DNA of 37,362 bases from Pseudomonas faucium (lineage in GTDB: Bacteria > Pseudomonadota > Gammaproteobacteria > Pseudomonadales > Pseudomonadaceae): the NCBI RefSeq assembly GCF_021602585.1, contig NZ_BQIP01000036.1, forward strand, positions 1-37,362, in the 5' to 3' direction. A model generated the notes under the pieces. The model was not told where the DNA came from. It did not search any database and saw only the letters and a program-made list of their open reading frames with translations. Position numbers and translations under genes: made by a program. Position 1 is the stretch's first letter. Each line of letters starts with the position of its first letter. This document shows positions 8,441 through 16,093 of this stretch, piece by piece.

Positions 8441-8566
8441 GGGGCGTCCTCGCGGGGCAGGCGACCATTGTGCCCCAATCCTCACGCCCCATCACCCGTC
8501 ACATGGCTGCCACCAACCTGTCATCTGTGCCTGCCAGTCTCCAGCAAACAGCGCCGGAGCCCGCCC

Positions 8567-9379
8567 ATGACCCACGCCGAACTCTCCCGCCCCTCGCGCA
8601 AGCAGCGCGTGCGCACGTTGTGGATTTCCGATGTGCACTTGGGCACCCGCGACTGCCAGGCCGAGCACCTGTCGCAGTTTCTCAAGGGCTACCAGGCCGA
8701 CCGCATCTACCTGGTCGGCGACATCATCGACGGCTGGAAGCTGCGCGGCGGCATCTTCTGGCCGCAAGCGCACACCAACGTCATCCGCAGGCTTTTGACC
8801 ATGAGCAGGCGCGGCACCGAGGTGATCTACGTCACCGGCAACCATGACGAATTCCTGCGCCGCTATTCCAAGCTGATTCTGGGCAACATCCAGCTGGTGG
8901 ACGAGGCCGAACACCTCACGGCCGATGGCCGGCGGCTGCTGGTGATCCATGGCGATCAGTTCGATGTCATCACCCGCTACCATCGCTGGCTGGCCTTTCT
9001 CGGCGACCGCGCCTACGAATTCACCCTGGTGCTCAACCGCTGGCTCAACCATTGGCGCGCGCGCTATGGCTATGGCTACTGGTCGCTGTCGGCGTACCTC
9101 AAGCACAAGGTCAAGGGTGCGGTGAACTTCATCAGCGATTTCGAGGATGCCATTGCCCACGAATGTACCCGCCGCGGCTTTCAGGGGGTGGTGTGCGGGC
9201 ATATCCACCATGCCGAAATCCGCAAGGTCGGCGAGGTGGAGTACCACAACTGTGGCGATTGGGTGGAGTCGTGCACGGCGCTGATCGAGCACTGGGACGG
9301 CAGCATCGAGCTGTATCGGCTGGCCGATGCGCAGGCGCGGCTGGCCGAGCAGGCCGCCGCGCTGCGTGAGCCTGCCTGA
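8567..9379 (+). CDS. LpxH-like metallophosphoesterase (UDP-2,3-diacylglucosamine diphosphatase family)
   Basis: A 270-residue calcineurin-fold phosphoesterase with all metal motifs: SDVHLG (21-26), GDIID (51-55), GNHDE (91-95), the HGDQFD segment and GHIHHAE (about 205). It belongs to the LpxH-like group that also contains larger relatives of unknown substrate; the C-terminus with KVGEVEYHNCGDWVESCTALIE is typical of that LpxH2-like branch and not of canonical LpxH, so lipid A synthesis should not be assumed. The open frame continues far upstream on the opposite strand's AraC gene, but the ATG at 8567 has GGAG seven bases before it and lies just after the divergent promoter region. Confidence 0.88.
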   Translation: MTHAELSRPSRKQRVRTLWISDVHLGTRDCQAEHLSQFLKGYQADRIYLVGDIIDGWKLRGGIFWPQAHTNVIRRLLTMSRRGTEVIYVTGNHDEFLRRYSKLILGNIQLVDEAEHLTADGRRLLVIHGDQFDVITRYHRWLAFLGDRAYEFTLVLNRWLNHWRARYGYGYWSLSAYLKHKVKGAVNFISDFEDAIAHECTRRGFQGVVCGHIHHAEIRKVGEVEYHNCGDWVESCTALIEHWDGSIELYRLADAQARLAEQAAALREPA

Positions 9380-9385
9380 GGCACG

Positions 9386-9697
9386 CTAGAGGCTGATCCT
9401 GCCCAGCAGGATGTCACGGAACATGGCGAAATCGCCGATCAGGCTGTACAGCGGATGCTTGAAGGTGGCCGGCCGGTTCTTCTCGAAGAAGAAATGCCCG
9501 ACCCAGGCAAAACCATAGCCGAACAGCGGCACGGCGAGCAGCAGCAGCCACTTGCCGCTGCCGATGGTATAGGCCAGCAGGGCAATGACCAGGCTGGTGC
9601 CGACGAAGTGCAGGCGCCGGCAGGTGGGGTTGCTGTGCTCGCCCAGGTAATAGGGATAGAACTCGGCAAAACTGCGGTACTGCGCGGTGCTGTTCAT
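9386..9697 (-). CDS. DUF962 / Mpo1-like membrane protein
   Basis: A 103-residue protein of the DUF962 (Mpo1/YGL010w-like) family. Conserved features are FYPYYLGEHSNPTCRRLHFVGTSLVI (about 13-38), two hydrophobic helices (about 30-66) and the GHFFFEKNRPATFKHPLYSLIGDF motif (about 67-90). The histidines of YYLGEH, LHFVG and GHFFFEKNRP resemble the metal-binding residues of yeast Mpo1, an alpha-oxidation dioxygenase; that activity is only inferred by family. The ATG has GGAG about nine bases upstream. It is convergent with the phosphoesterase gene (six-base gap) and divergent from the next AraC gene. Confidence 0.87.
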   Translation of the reverse strand: MNSTAQYRSFAEFYPYYLGEHSNPTCRRLHFVGTSLVIALLAYTIGSGKWLLLLAVPLFGYGFAWVGHFFFEKNRPATFKHPLYSLIGDFAMFRDILLGRISL

Positions 9698-9762
9698 CGC
9701 AATGCTCCGGAATTATCACTTTTTGACAGGATACACGGCGTGGAGCCTGAATCGAGTCTAGA

Positions 9763-9787
9763 GTCACTGGCGGAGCCGGCCAGTGAC
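9763..9787. promoter_or_regulatory. 9-bp perfect inverted repeat between divergent genes
   Basis: GTCACTGGC (9763-9771) and GCCAGTGAC (9779-9787) flank a 7-base loop in the 155-base gap between the DUF962 gene and the AraC-family gene. There is no T-run, so it is more likely an operator or an mRNA structure than a terminator. A TTGACA hexamer lies upstream at 9723-9728 without a clear -10. Confidence 0.35.
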
Positions 9788-9852
9788 AATGGGCGCCAAA
9801 TGAGTATCCTTAGGTTCACCGCATGATGCGGTCAGAGCATAAGAAGCCTGTC

Positions 9853-10917
9853 ATGAGTGAGAGAACCACGTCAGCCAGCTGGGCATCAGGGATCGTCAAG
9901 GCACTCGAGCTGGAAGGGCTCGATTGCCGTGCCATGTTCAAGCAGCTAGGGCTCGACTTCGCCGCCCTCGACGACCCCGACGCACGCTTCCCGCAAGACT
10001 CCATGACCCGCCTGTGGCAGTTGGCGGTGGAGTTGTCCGGCAATGAAGCCATCGGCCTGAACATGGCGCGGGTGGTGCGGCCGGCCTCGTTCCATGTGGT
10101 GGGCTATGCGCTGATGTCCAGCCGCACCCTGGCCGAAGGCTTCGAGCGGCTGGTGCGCTACCAGCGCATCATTGCCGAAAGCTCCGACCTGAGCTTTCGC
10201 CTGGGGCCTGAAGGCTACTCGCTGATTCTTACCGTGCATGGCGACCATCTGCCGCCGACCCGGCACAGCTCGGAGGCCTCGCTGGCGTGTGCGCTGGCCC
10301 TGAGCAAGTGGCTCAGCGGCCGCCCCATCCAGCCGCGGCGGGTACTGATCCAGGGGCCGCAACCGAAAAACATCGAGCCTTACAAGGTGGCGTTCCATTC
10401 ACCTCTGGTGTTCGGCGCCGTTCATGATGCGCTGATCTTCGAACGCGCCGACATGGAAGCGCCGCTGCCCACGGCCAACGAAGCCATGGCGGTGCTGCAC
10501 GATCGCTTTGCCGGCGAGTACCTGGCGCGGTTTTCCGAAAGCCGGGTCACCCACCGCGTGCGCCAGGTGCTGTGCCGCATCCTGCCCCAGGGCGAGCCCA
10601 AGCGTGAAACCCTGGCCCAGGCCCTGCACCTGTCCCAGCGCACCTTGCAGCGGCGCCTGCAGGAGGAGGGCACGAGCTTCCAGGCGCTGCTGGACGACAC
10701 CCGCCGCGAACTGGCCGAGCAATACCTCGCGCAACCGGGCATGACCCTGCTGGAAACCGCCTACCTGCTGGGCTTTGCCGACCCCAGCAACTTCTACCGG
10801 GCCTTCCGCCGCTGGTTCGACGTGACCCCGAGCGAGTACCGCGCCCGCCTGGGCGGGGCGGAAGCGGTGGTGCTCAATGACGCCAGAACGCCGGCATACA
10901 TAGCACCAGCACGGTGA
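9853..10917 (+). CDS. AraC-family transcriptional regulator (OruR/ArgR-type N-terminal domain)
   Basis: A 354-residue regulator. The N-terminal arabinose-binding-like domain (PF12625 type) spans about 20-205 with DPDARFPQDSMTRLWQLAVELSGNEAIGLNMA. The C-terminal AraC domain has LAQALHLSQRTLQRRLQEEGTSFQALLDDTR and LLETAYLLGFADPSNFYRAFRRWFDVTPSEYR, the consensus second half. ATG 9853 gives the usual MSERTTS start; an ATG ten codons earlier (9823) is possible and neither has a strong ribosome site. Its last 44 bases overlap the 3' end of trkH on the other strand. The target and ligand are not known. Confidence 0.88.
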   Translation: MSERTTSASWASGIVKALELEGLDCRAMFKQLGLDFAALDDPDARFPQDSMTRLWQLAVELSGNEAIGLNMARVVRPASFHVVGYALMSSRTLAEGFERLVRYQRIIAESSDLSFRLGPEGYSLILTVHGDHLPPTRHSSEASLACALALSKWLSGRPIQPRRVLIQGPQPKNIEPYKVAFHSPLVFGAVHDALIFERADMEAPLPTANEAMAVLHDRFAGEYLARFSESRVTHRVRQVLCRILPQGEPKRETLAQALHLSQRTLQRRLQEEGTSFQALLDDTRRELAEQYLAQPGMTLLETAYLLGFADPSNFYRAFRRWFDVTPSEYRARLGGAEAVVLNDARTPAYIAPAR

Positions 10918-12328
10918 TGATCTCCAGGCGCCCGAGCAGCATGCCGCTGGCCAGGATCCACTTGGCCGCGTCCGGCAGCGAGGCATAGTTGCCGGACGGG
11001 CCGATCACCTCGCCCAGGCCCGGGCCCACGCCCGAAACGGTGCCGGCGGCGCCGGTCAGTGCGGTCATCCAGTCCACGCCCAGCAGCGACAGCAGCAAGG
11101 CCATGACGCAGATGGTGATGGCGAAGAAGAACGAGAAGGTCAGGATCGAACGCACGATCTCTTCGTCGAGGCGGTGGCCGTTGTACTTCTGCTTGATCAC
11201 CGCGCGCGGGTGGATCAACTGGTTCAAGCTGGCCTTGAGCAGGATGTAGGCCACCTGGAAGCGGAAGATCTTGATGCCGCCGGCGGTGGAGCCGGAGCAG
11301 CCGCCGACGAAGCCCAGGTAGAAGAACAGCATCAGCGAGAAGTTGCCCCACAGGCTGTAGTCGCCCAGGGCGAAGCCGGTGGTGGTGACCACCGAGGTCA
11401 CGTTCAGCGCCACGTGGCGCAAGGCATCCAGCCAGTGCAGGTTGGTGGTTGCCCAGTACCAGGTGCCCAGCACCAGCCAGGTGACCACCAGCAGGCCAAG
11501 CAGCCCTTGCACCTGCTGGTCGCGGATCAGTGCCTTGCGGTTGCCGCGCAGGGTGGCCACATACAGGGTGAACGGCAGGCTGCCAAGGATCATGACCACC
11601 ACCGCCACCCAGTGCACCGCCGGGATGTCCCATTTGGCCAGGGACTGGTCCGAGGTCGAGAAGCCGCCGGTGGAGATCGCCGACATGGCATGGTTGATGG
11701 CATCGAACGGGCTCATGCCGGCCCACCAGAAGGCCAGGGCGCCGAGCACCGAAAAACCGACGTACACCCCGACGATCGACTTGGCGACCATGTGCGAACG
11801 CGGCATGACCTTTTCCGAGCGGTCCGACGATTCGGTCTGGAACAGGCGCATGCCACCGATGCGCAGCAGCGGCAGGATCGCCACCGCCATGGCGATGAAG
11901 CCGATGCCGCCGAGCCAGTGCAGCATCGAGCGCCACATGAGGATGCCCGGCGACATGCTGTCGAGCCCGCTGAGCACGGTGGCGCCGGTGGCGGTGATGC
12001 CGGACATGCTTTCGAAGAAGGCGTCGGTGTAGCTGATGTGCTGGGTCAACAGGAACGGCAGGGCGGCGAACACGCACACCACCAGCCAGCTGCTGACGGT
12101 GAGCAGGTACATGTCGCGCGGGCGCAGGTGCACATGCTCGGGGCGGCCCTGCAGGACCATGGCCAGGCCGGCGATGAAGGTGATCAGGCTCGACCAGAGG
12201 AACGACGGCATGTCGCCGGTGCGCTCGAAGATCACCAGGGTCGCCATGGGTACGACCATGCTGACTGCCAGGGTGATGAGGAAGATGCCGATGATGAAAC
12301 CAATGATCCTTAAGGTCGGCAACGCCAT
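10874..12328 (-). CDS. trkH: TrkH-family potassium uptake protein
   Basis: A 484-residue K+ channel-like transporter subunit of the Trk system, working with the cytoplasmic regulator TrkA (not in this window). The four selectivity-filter loops are visible: ITATGATVLSG (about 111-121), STGGFST, VTTTGFALG and GTVSGVGPGLG, each between pore helices. The long hydrophobic N-terminus and the length match TrkH and not the shorter KtrB. The ATG at 12328 has a -10 TAGAAT and a -35 TTTACA upstream. The last 44 bases overlap the end of the AraC-family gene tail to tail. Confidence 0.95.
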   Translation of the reverse strand: MALPTLRIIGFIIGIFLITLAVSMVVPMATLVIFERTGDMPSFLWSSLITFIAGLAMVLQGRPEHVHLRPRDMYLLTVSSWLVVCVFAALPFLLTQHISYTDAFFESMSGITATGATVLSGLDSMSPGILMWRSMLHWLGGIGFIAMAVAILPLLRIGGMRLFQTESSDRSEKVMPRSHMVAKSIVGVYVGFSVLGALAFWWAGMSPFDAINHAMSAISTGGFSTSDQSLAKWDIPAVHWVAVVVMILGSLPFTLYVATLRGNRKALIRDQQVQGLLGLLVVTWLVLGTWYWATTNLHWLDALRHVALNVTSVVTTTGFALGDYSLWGNFSLMLFFYLGFVGGCSGSTAGGIKIFRFQVAYILLKASLNQLIHPRAVIKQKYNGHRLDEEIVRSILTFSFFFAITICVMALLLSLLGVDWMTALTGAAGTVSGVGPGLGEVIGPSGNYASLPDAAKWILASGMLLGRLEIITVLVLCMPAFWRH

Positions 12329-12358
12329 GTGATCTGCTCTGACTCTGAACGGAAGGGC

Positions 12359-12401
12359 GCCATTCTACCTATGGGTCTGGTGATGTAAACGCTAGAATGG
12401 C
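12359..12401. promoter_or_regulatory. symmetrical divergent promoter pair of trkH and the nitroreductase gene
   Basis: A perfect 9-base inverted repeat, GCCATTCTA (12359-12367) and TAGAATGGC (12393-12401), places a TAGAAT -10 hexamer on each strand. On the minus strand TTTACA (12389-12384) stands 16 bases upstream of TAGAAT, a good sigma-70 promoter for trkH with a leader of about 27 bases. The plus-strand -35 is weak. The two promoters overlap, so they should compete. Confidence 0.55.
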
Positions 12402-12430
12402 CGCACATTTACCTGCCAGGAGGGTAGCCG

Positions 12431-12988
12431 ATGGAGGCTCTCGACGCATTGCTCAACCGTGTTTCCGTGCCACGCCTGACTGAACCGGCGCCCAATGCCG
12501 CCCAGCGCGAGGCGCTGTTCCAGGCCGCACTGCGCGCGCCCGACCATGGCCAGCTGCGGCCGTGGCGCTTCCTGACCATCGAAGGCCAGGGCCGCGAGCA
12601 ACTCGGGGAGCTGTTCGCCCAGGCGCTGCAGAACAAGGGCGAGGCCAGCCAGGCTGCGCTGGACAAGGCACGTGCGATGCCGTTGCGTGCGCCGTTGCTG
12701 ATCGTGGTGATCGCCAAGCTGCAGGACCACTTCAAGGTGCCCAAGTCGGAGCAGCGCCTGGCAGCGGGCTGCGCGGCGCATGGCATCCTCATCGCAGCCC
12801 ATGCCCAGGGCATCGGCGCGGTGTGGCGTACCGGCGACATGGCCTTCGATCCCTTTGTGCACAAGGGGCTGGGCATGGCCGAGAACGAGGAAGTGATCGG
12901 TTATCTGTATGTCGGCACGCCGATGGCCGAGCCGCGCACCGCGCCGGTGCTGGAAACTGCAGAGTTCGTCAGCGCCTGGGGCGAGTGA
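12431..12988 (+). CDS. YdjA-like nitroreductase family protein
   Basis: A 185-residue FMN-dependent nitroreductase-fold protein of the short YdjA type. Visible family features are the N-terminal RAPDHGQLRPWRF (about 36-48), the substrate/FMN region, AAGCAAHGILIAAHAQGIGAVWRTGD (about 115-140) and the final GYLYVGTP. It probably reduces nitro or quinone compounds with NAD(P)H; the natural substrate is unknown. AGGAGG lies seven bases before the ATG, the strongest ribosome site in this part of the window. Divergent from trkH with overlapping promoters, and followed by an inverted REP pair. Confidence 0.9.
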   Translation: MEALDALLNRVSVPRLTEPAPNAAQREALFQAALRAPDHGQLRPWRFLTIEGQGREQLGELFAQALQNKGEASQAALDKARAMPLRAPLLIVVIAKLQDHFKVPKSEQRLAAGCAAHGILIAAHAQGIGAVWRTGDMAFDPFVHKGLGMAENEEVIGYLYVGTPMAEPRTAPVLETAEFVSAWGE

Positions 12989-12999
12989 TGCATGGGGCC

Positions 13000-13087
13000 G
13001 CTGCGCGGCCTATCGCCGGCAAGCCGGCTCCCACATGGCCAGCGTTGTACCTGTGGGGGCCAGCTTGCCGGCGATGGGCTGCGCAGC
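13000..13087. repeat. inverted REP pair, diverged
   Basis: Arms 13000-13035 and 13052-13087 (36 bases, four mismatches) contain facing REP cores; the right copy is mutated (GGGGGCCAGCTTGCC). It fills the gap between the convergent nitroreductase and cpxA genes. Confidence 0.8.
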
Positions 13088-13102
13088 AGCCGCCAATAGC
13101 CA

Positions 13103-14434
13103 TCAAAAGGTCGTAACCGTCACAGGCAACTCCAGCCGGGCGACAAACCCACCCTGTGGATGATTGGCCAGCACCAGGCTACCGCCATGGCGCTCCGCCG
13201 CCTTGCGCGCAATCGCCAGCCCCAGGCCATGCCCCGCCGCTTCCTGCCCCGGCGCGCGGAAGAACGGCTCACCCAACTGCGCCAGGTGCTCCGCCGCCAC
13301 CCCCGGCCCATGGTCACGCACGCTCACCACGATCCGGCCTTCCTCGCGCCCGGCGCGAATCTCGATCGGCTGCCCGGCAGGGTTGAAGCGCAAGGCATTG
13401 CGCAGCAGGTTGTCCAGCGCGCGCTCGATCAGCGTCGGCCAGCCCTGTAAGGTCAAGCCCGGCTGGGCCTCGAGCTTCACCTCCTGCTCCGGCGCGCTGA
13501 GCTGGGCATCCTTGCGCACGCTGCCGAGCAAGGCGTTGAGGTCGACAGGTTCGGCATGGGCCTGTTCGGCATCGACGCGGGCCAGGGTCAGGATTTCGCT
13601 GATCAGGTCTTCCAGGCGGTCGCACTCACGGGTCAGGCGCGGCCACAGCGCCTGGCGTTGCTCGGCCTCGGCCCGTTCGGCCAGGGCCAGGGCGATACGC
13701 AGGCGGGCCAGGGGCGAGCGCAATTCGTGGGACACGTCGCGCAGCAACTGGCGCTGGCTGCCGATCAGGCTCTGCAGGCGGGCGCCCATCTTGTTGAAGT
13801 CCTTGGCCAGCACGCCGAACTCGTCACGCCGGGCGGCCAGGCGCGCCAGGCTGTTCTGCTGGTACGTGGCCTGGCCCAGGTCGTGCACGGCGCCGCGCAG
13901 GCGGCTCAGGGGGCGGGTGATGGACAAGGTCACCAGCAGGCTGAACAGGGTCAGGACCACCAGCGCGATACCCAGCGCACTCAGCGGCCAGAGCAGGCTT
14001 TCGCGGTGCCAGGCGTCCAGTTCGGGGTGGGGGATGCGGTAGATCAGCAGGTAGGTTTCACCGCTCTCGGGGCTGGTGTATTCCTCGGTCAGGCGGCGCC
14101 ACGGCAGGCGGCGTTGGTCATTGTGCTGGCGCGCCTCGAAGGCTGCCGCGCGGCGCGGGAAGGTGCCGGGCACAATGGCGGCGCCGCCGTCGTCGAGCAC
14201 CTGCACGTCGATCTTGTAGCGCTCCTTGCGCCGCTCCAGGAATGCCTGGGACGCCTCCACGCCCTCTTGTTCGTAGTGCTTGGCCCAATGGCTGGCCAGG
14301 GTATTGAGGCCCGGGTGACGGCTGAGGATCCAGGCGTCCTGGTTGAGCATGTGGCCGAGCAGGATCGACAGGCCGGCAACCAGGGTGATGGCCAGCCAGA
14401 AGCTCGCCAGGATGCGCCAGAACAGAGAACGCAA
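13103..14434 (-). CDS. cpxA: CpxA-type sensor histidine kinase
   Basis: A 443-residue envelope-stress sensor kinase. Helix one (about 5-28) is followed by a periplasmic domain of about 118 residues, helix two (about 147-169), a HAMP linker containing ITRPLSRLRGAV, the H-box LLRDVSHELRSPLARLR with the phosphorylated His236, the N-box LDNLLRNALRFNP, and G-boxes DHGPGVA and GHGLGLAIA. The frame can begin at a GTG (14440), but that codon is part of the AGGAGG ribosome site; the TTG at 14434 sits five bases after AGGAGG and is preferred. It pairs with the response regulator at 15036, with the Spy/CpxP-like gene between, as in P. aeruginosa cpxR-PA3205-cpxS (from memory). A terminator-like hairpin lies just upstream. 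Confidence 0.9.
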   Translation of the reverse strand: MRSLFWRILASFWLAITLVAGLSILLGHMLNQDAWILSRHPGLNTLASHWAKHYEQEGVEASQAFLERRKERYKIDVQVLDDGGAAIVPGTFPRRAAAFEARQHNDQRRLPWRRLTEEYTSPESGETYLLIYRIPHPELDAWHRESLLWPLSALGIALVVLTLFSLLVTLSITRPLSRLRGAVHDLGQATYQQNSLARLAARRDEFGVLAKDFNKMGARLQSLIGSQRQLLRDVSHELRSPLARLRIALALAERAEAEQRQALWPRLTRECDRLEDLISEILTLARVDAEQAHAEPVDLNALLGSVRKDAQLSAPEQEVKLEAQPGLTLQGWPTLIERALDNLLRNALRFNPAGQPIEIRAGREEGRIVVSVRDHGPGVAAEHLAQLGEPFFRAPGQEAAGHGLGLAIARKAAERHGGSLVLANHPQGGFVARLELPVTVTTF

Positions 14435-14454
14435 GAGCACCTCCTGTAAACGGG

Positions 14455-14487
14455 AAAAGCCCGGCCCGCTGGGGAGGCGGGCCGGGC
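14455..14487 (-). terminator. intrinsic terminator-like hairpin between the Spy-like gene and cpxA
   Basis: On the minus strand an 11-base perfect GC stem (14477-14487 with 14459-14469) and 7-base loop are followed by four T (14458-14455). It lies directly after the Spy/CpxP-like stop and about 20 bases before the cpxA start, so read-through, not free transcription, would feed cpxA. Confidence 0.6.
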
Positions 14488-14503
14488 ATCGGGGAAGGAC
14501 AGC

Positions 14504-14920
14504 TTACTGGGCCTTGCCGGCTTTTTCAGCTTTCCAGGCCTGGAATTCCTTCCACTCGGCCTTGCGTGCTTCACGCGCTTTCTGCAGTTCGTCGAACTTC
14601 TTCTGCTGGTCGGGCTTGAGCAGCGCGCGGACCTGGGTGTCGGTCTTGTCGTGGCTGGCCTTGAGCTCGTCCTTCATGGCTTTCTGGTCGGCGGCTGGCA
14701 GCTTGGCCAGGTAGCGCTCGGTGATGTCGCGGCGGTCTTTCATCTGCTCGCCCATCAGCTTGCCGATCTGCTGGCGCTGATCGCGGCTCAGGTCCAGCTG
14801 GGCGAAAGGCGCATCACCGCGGTGATGCGGGCCGTCGTGGCGCGGGCCGCCTTCAGGCATGGCCATGGCCACGGTCGGCAGGGCGGCGGCGAACATCAGG
14901 GCGATAAGGGTCTTGCGCAT
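14504..14920 (-). CDS. Spy/CpxP-like periplasmic LTXXQ-type protein
   Basis: A 138-residue secreted protein. A signal peptide (MRKTLIALMFAAALPTVAMA) is followed by a His-rich start (PRHDGPHHRGD), then a helical, charged body with two LTXXQ-like repeats: LDLSRDQRQQI (about 42-52) and LLKPDQQKKFDEL (about 98-110). The tail is Lys/Ala-rich. CpxP in enterobacteria binds the sensor domain of CpxA and delivers misfolded proteins, and Spy is a chaperone; placement between cpxR and cpxA supports the same circuit here. AAGGAGAG lies before the ATG at 14920; a longer frame from 14938 would disrupt the signal peptide. A candidate CpxR box is upstream, so the gene is probably its own induced target. Confidence 0.85.
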   Translation of the reverse strand: MRKTLIALMFAAALPTVAMAMPEGGPRHDGPHHRGDAPFAQLDLSRDQRQQIGKLMGEQMKDRRDITERYLAKLPAADQKAMKDELKASHDKTDTQVRALLKPDQQKKFDELQKAREARKAEWKEFQAWKAEKAGKAQ

Positions 14921-14962
14921 GGTGTCTCTCCTTTCCAAGGCCGGTGGTTACCGGATGAGCCC

Positions 14963-15017
14963 AGTCTAGGGAGATCAAGGTCAGGCGCAGTCAGGGGAGG
15001 GTAAAGGCTCGGTAAAG
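14963..15017 (-). promoter_or_regulatory. candidate CpxR-controlled promoter of the Spy/CpxP-like gene
   Basis: A direct repeat GGTAAAG occurs at 15000-15006 and 15011-15017, that is GTAAA-N6-GTAAA with an 11-base period. The known CpxR box is two GTAAA half-sites about five bases apart. A -10-like TAGACT lies at 14968-14963 on the minus strand, which places the box around position -50, as for activator sites. Site seen; function inferred. Confidence 0.55.
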
Positions 15018-15035
15018 ATCGGCGGCCTGGGTCAA

Positions 15036-15713
15036 TCAGAGGCTGTAGTAATAGCCGCGGCTGCGCAGGGCGACGATGCGTGGGCGGCCATCGGCATGCG
15101 GGCCGATCTTCTTGCGCAGGTTGCTCACGTGCATGTCCAGGCTGCGATCGTACAGGGTCAGCTTGCGGCCCAGGCCGATCTGCGCCAGTTCCTGCTTGTC
15201 CAGCGGCTCGCCGGGCTGGCGCAGCAGGGCTTCGAGGATACGGCTCTCGGACAGGGTCAGGCTCATTTCGCGGCCATCGATGCTGACCACGCCACGGACC
15301 GGGCTGAAGGCCAGGTCGCCGATCTCCACTTGCGTGGTGGTGGCGGTCGGGTGGCTGCGGCGCAGCACGGCGCGCAGGCGTGCGGTGAGCTCACGAGGGT
15401 CGCAGGGCTTGGCCAGGTAATCGTCGGCGCCCAGTTCCAGGCCGAGGATGCGGTCCAGCGGCTCGCCGCGGGCGGAGAGCATCAGCACCGGCAGTTCGGC
15501 ATGCTCGCTGCGCAGCTGCTTGAGCAATTCCAGGCCGCTGCCGTCGGGCAGCATCACGTCCAGTACCACGGCTGCCGGCGCATGTTCGGCCAGCGCCTGG
15601 CGCGCGCTCTGGCCGTCGTGGCAGGCGCGAACGGCAAAACCTTCCTGGGTCAGCCAGCTGCCGAGCAGCTCGCAGAGTTCCTGGTCATCATCAATCAGTA
15701 ACAGCTCGCTCAT
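15036..15713 (-). CDS. cpxR: CpxR-type response regulator (OmpR family)
   Basis: A 225-residue OmpR/PhoB-class regulator. The receiver domain (1-115) has the acidic pocket DDD (8-10), phosphoacceptor Asp52 in LDVMLPDG, and Lys102 in LAKPCDP. The C-terminal winged helix (about 125-225) ends in RPRIVALRSRGYYYSL, the usual wing. It most likely is phosphorylated by the CpxA kinase of this locus and binds GTAAA repeats; one such repeat stands in the gap just downstream, before the Spy/CpxP-like gene. Start at ATG 15713. It is followed on the same strand by that gene after 115 bases. The name rests on gene order and domain type, since CpxR and related OmpR proteins are hard to tell apart by motif. 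Confidence 0.88.
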   Translation of the reverse strand: MSELLLIDDDQELCELLGSWLTQEGFAVRACHDGQSARQALAEHAPAAVVLDVMLPDGSGLELLKQLRSEHAELPVLMLSARGEPLDRILGLELGADDYLAKPCDPRELTARLRAVLRRSHPTATTTQVEIGDLAFSPVRGVVSIDGREMSLTLSESRILEALLRQPGEPLDKQELAQIGLGRKLTLYDRSLDMHVSNLRKKIGPHADGRPRIVALRSRGYYYSL

Positions 15714-15734
15714 GACTCACTCAATTCAAATCGA

Positions 15735-15779
15735 CGGCGTCTGACGTGTCCGCCAGTGGCAAAGATACAGCAGACGCCG
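15735..15779. repeat. 9-bp inverted repeat in front of cpxR
   Basis: CGGCGTCTG (15735-15743) and CAGACGCCG (15771-15779) flank 27 bases in the 79-base gap between the yciI stop and the cpxR start, both on the minus strand. It may end the yciB-yciI transcript or act in the cpxR promoter. No T-run directly follows the stem on the minus strand; a short TTT occurs five bases later. Confidence 0.35.
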
Positions 15780-15792
15780 CAAATTTTATCGA

Positions 15793-16092
15793 TTACGGCA
15801 AGACTTGCTTGAAAGGCTTGACGATCACCTTGTCGTAAACGCCTGCGGCGATGTACGGGTCGGCATCGGCCCAGGCCTGGGCGGCGGCGAGCGAATCGAA
15901 CTCGGCGACGATCAGGCTGCCGCTGAAGCCGGCTTCGCCGGGGTCGTTGCTGTCGATGGCCGGGTGCGGGCCGGCCAGCACCACGCGGCCTTCGGCCTTG
16001 AGCTGTTGCAGGCGCTCGATGTGCGCCGGGCGCGCGGCCAGGCGTTTTTCCAGGGAGTTCGCGACGTCGCTGGCGATGATGGCGTAGAGCAT
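15793..16092 (-). CDS. yciI: YciI family protein
   Basis: A 99-residue YciI-like ferredoxin-fold protein. Family features: [31 protein letters not shown] with the conserved RPAH, the [10 protein letters not shown] strand, and the [20 protein letters not shown] end. The conserved Asp-His pair of the family is present (H23 and the Asp of DADPY). The biochemical role is not settled. It begins one base after the yciB stop, so the two are translated from one message. Confidence 0.9.
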   Translation of the reverse strand: MLYAIIASDVANSLEKRLAARPAHIERLQQLKAEGRVVLAGPHPAIDSNDPGEAGFSGSLIVAEFDSLAAAQAWADADPYIAAGVYDKVIVKPFKQVLP

Positions 16093-16093
16093 G

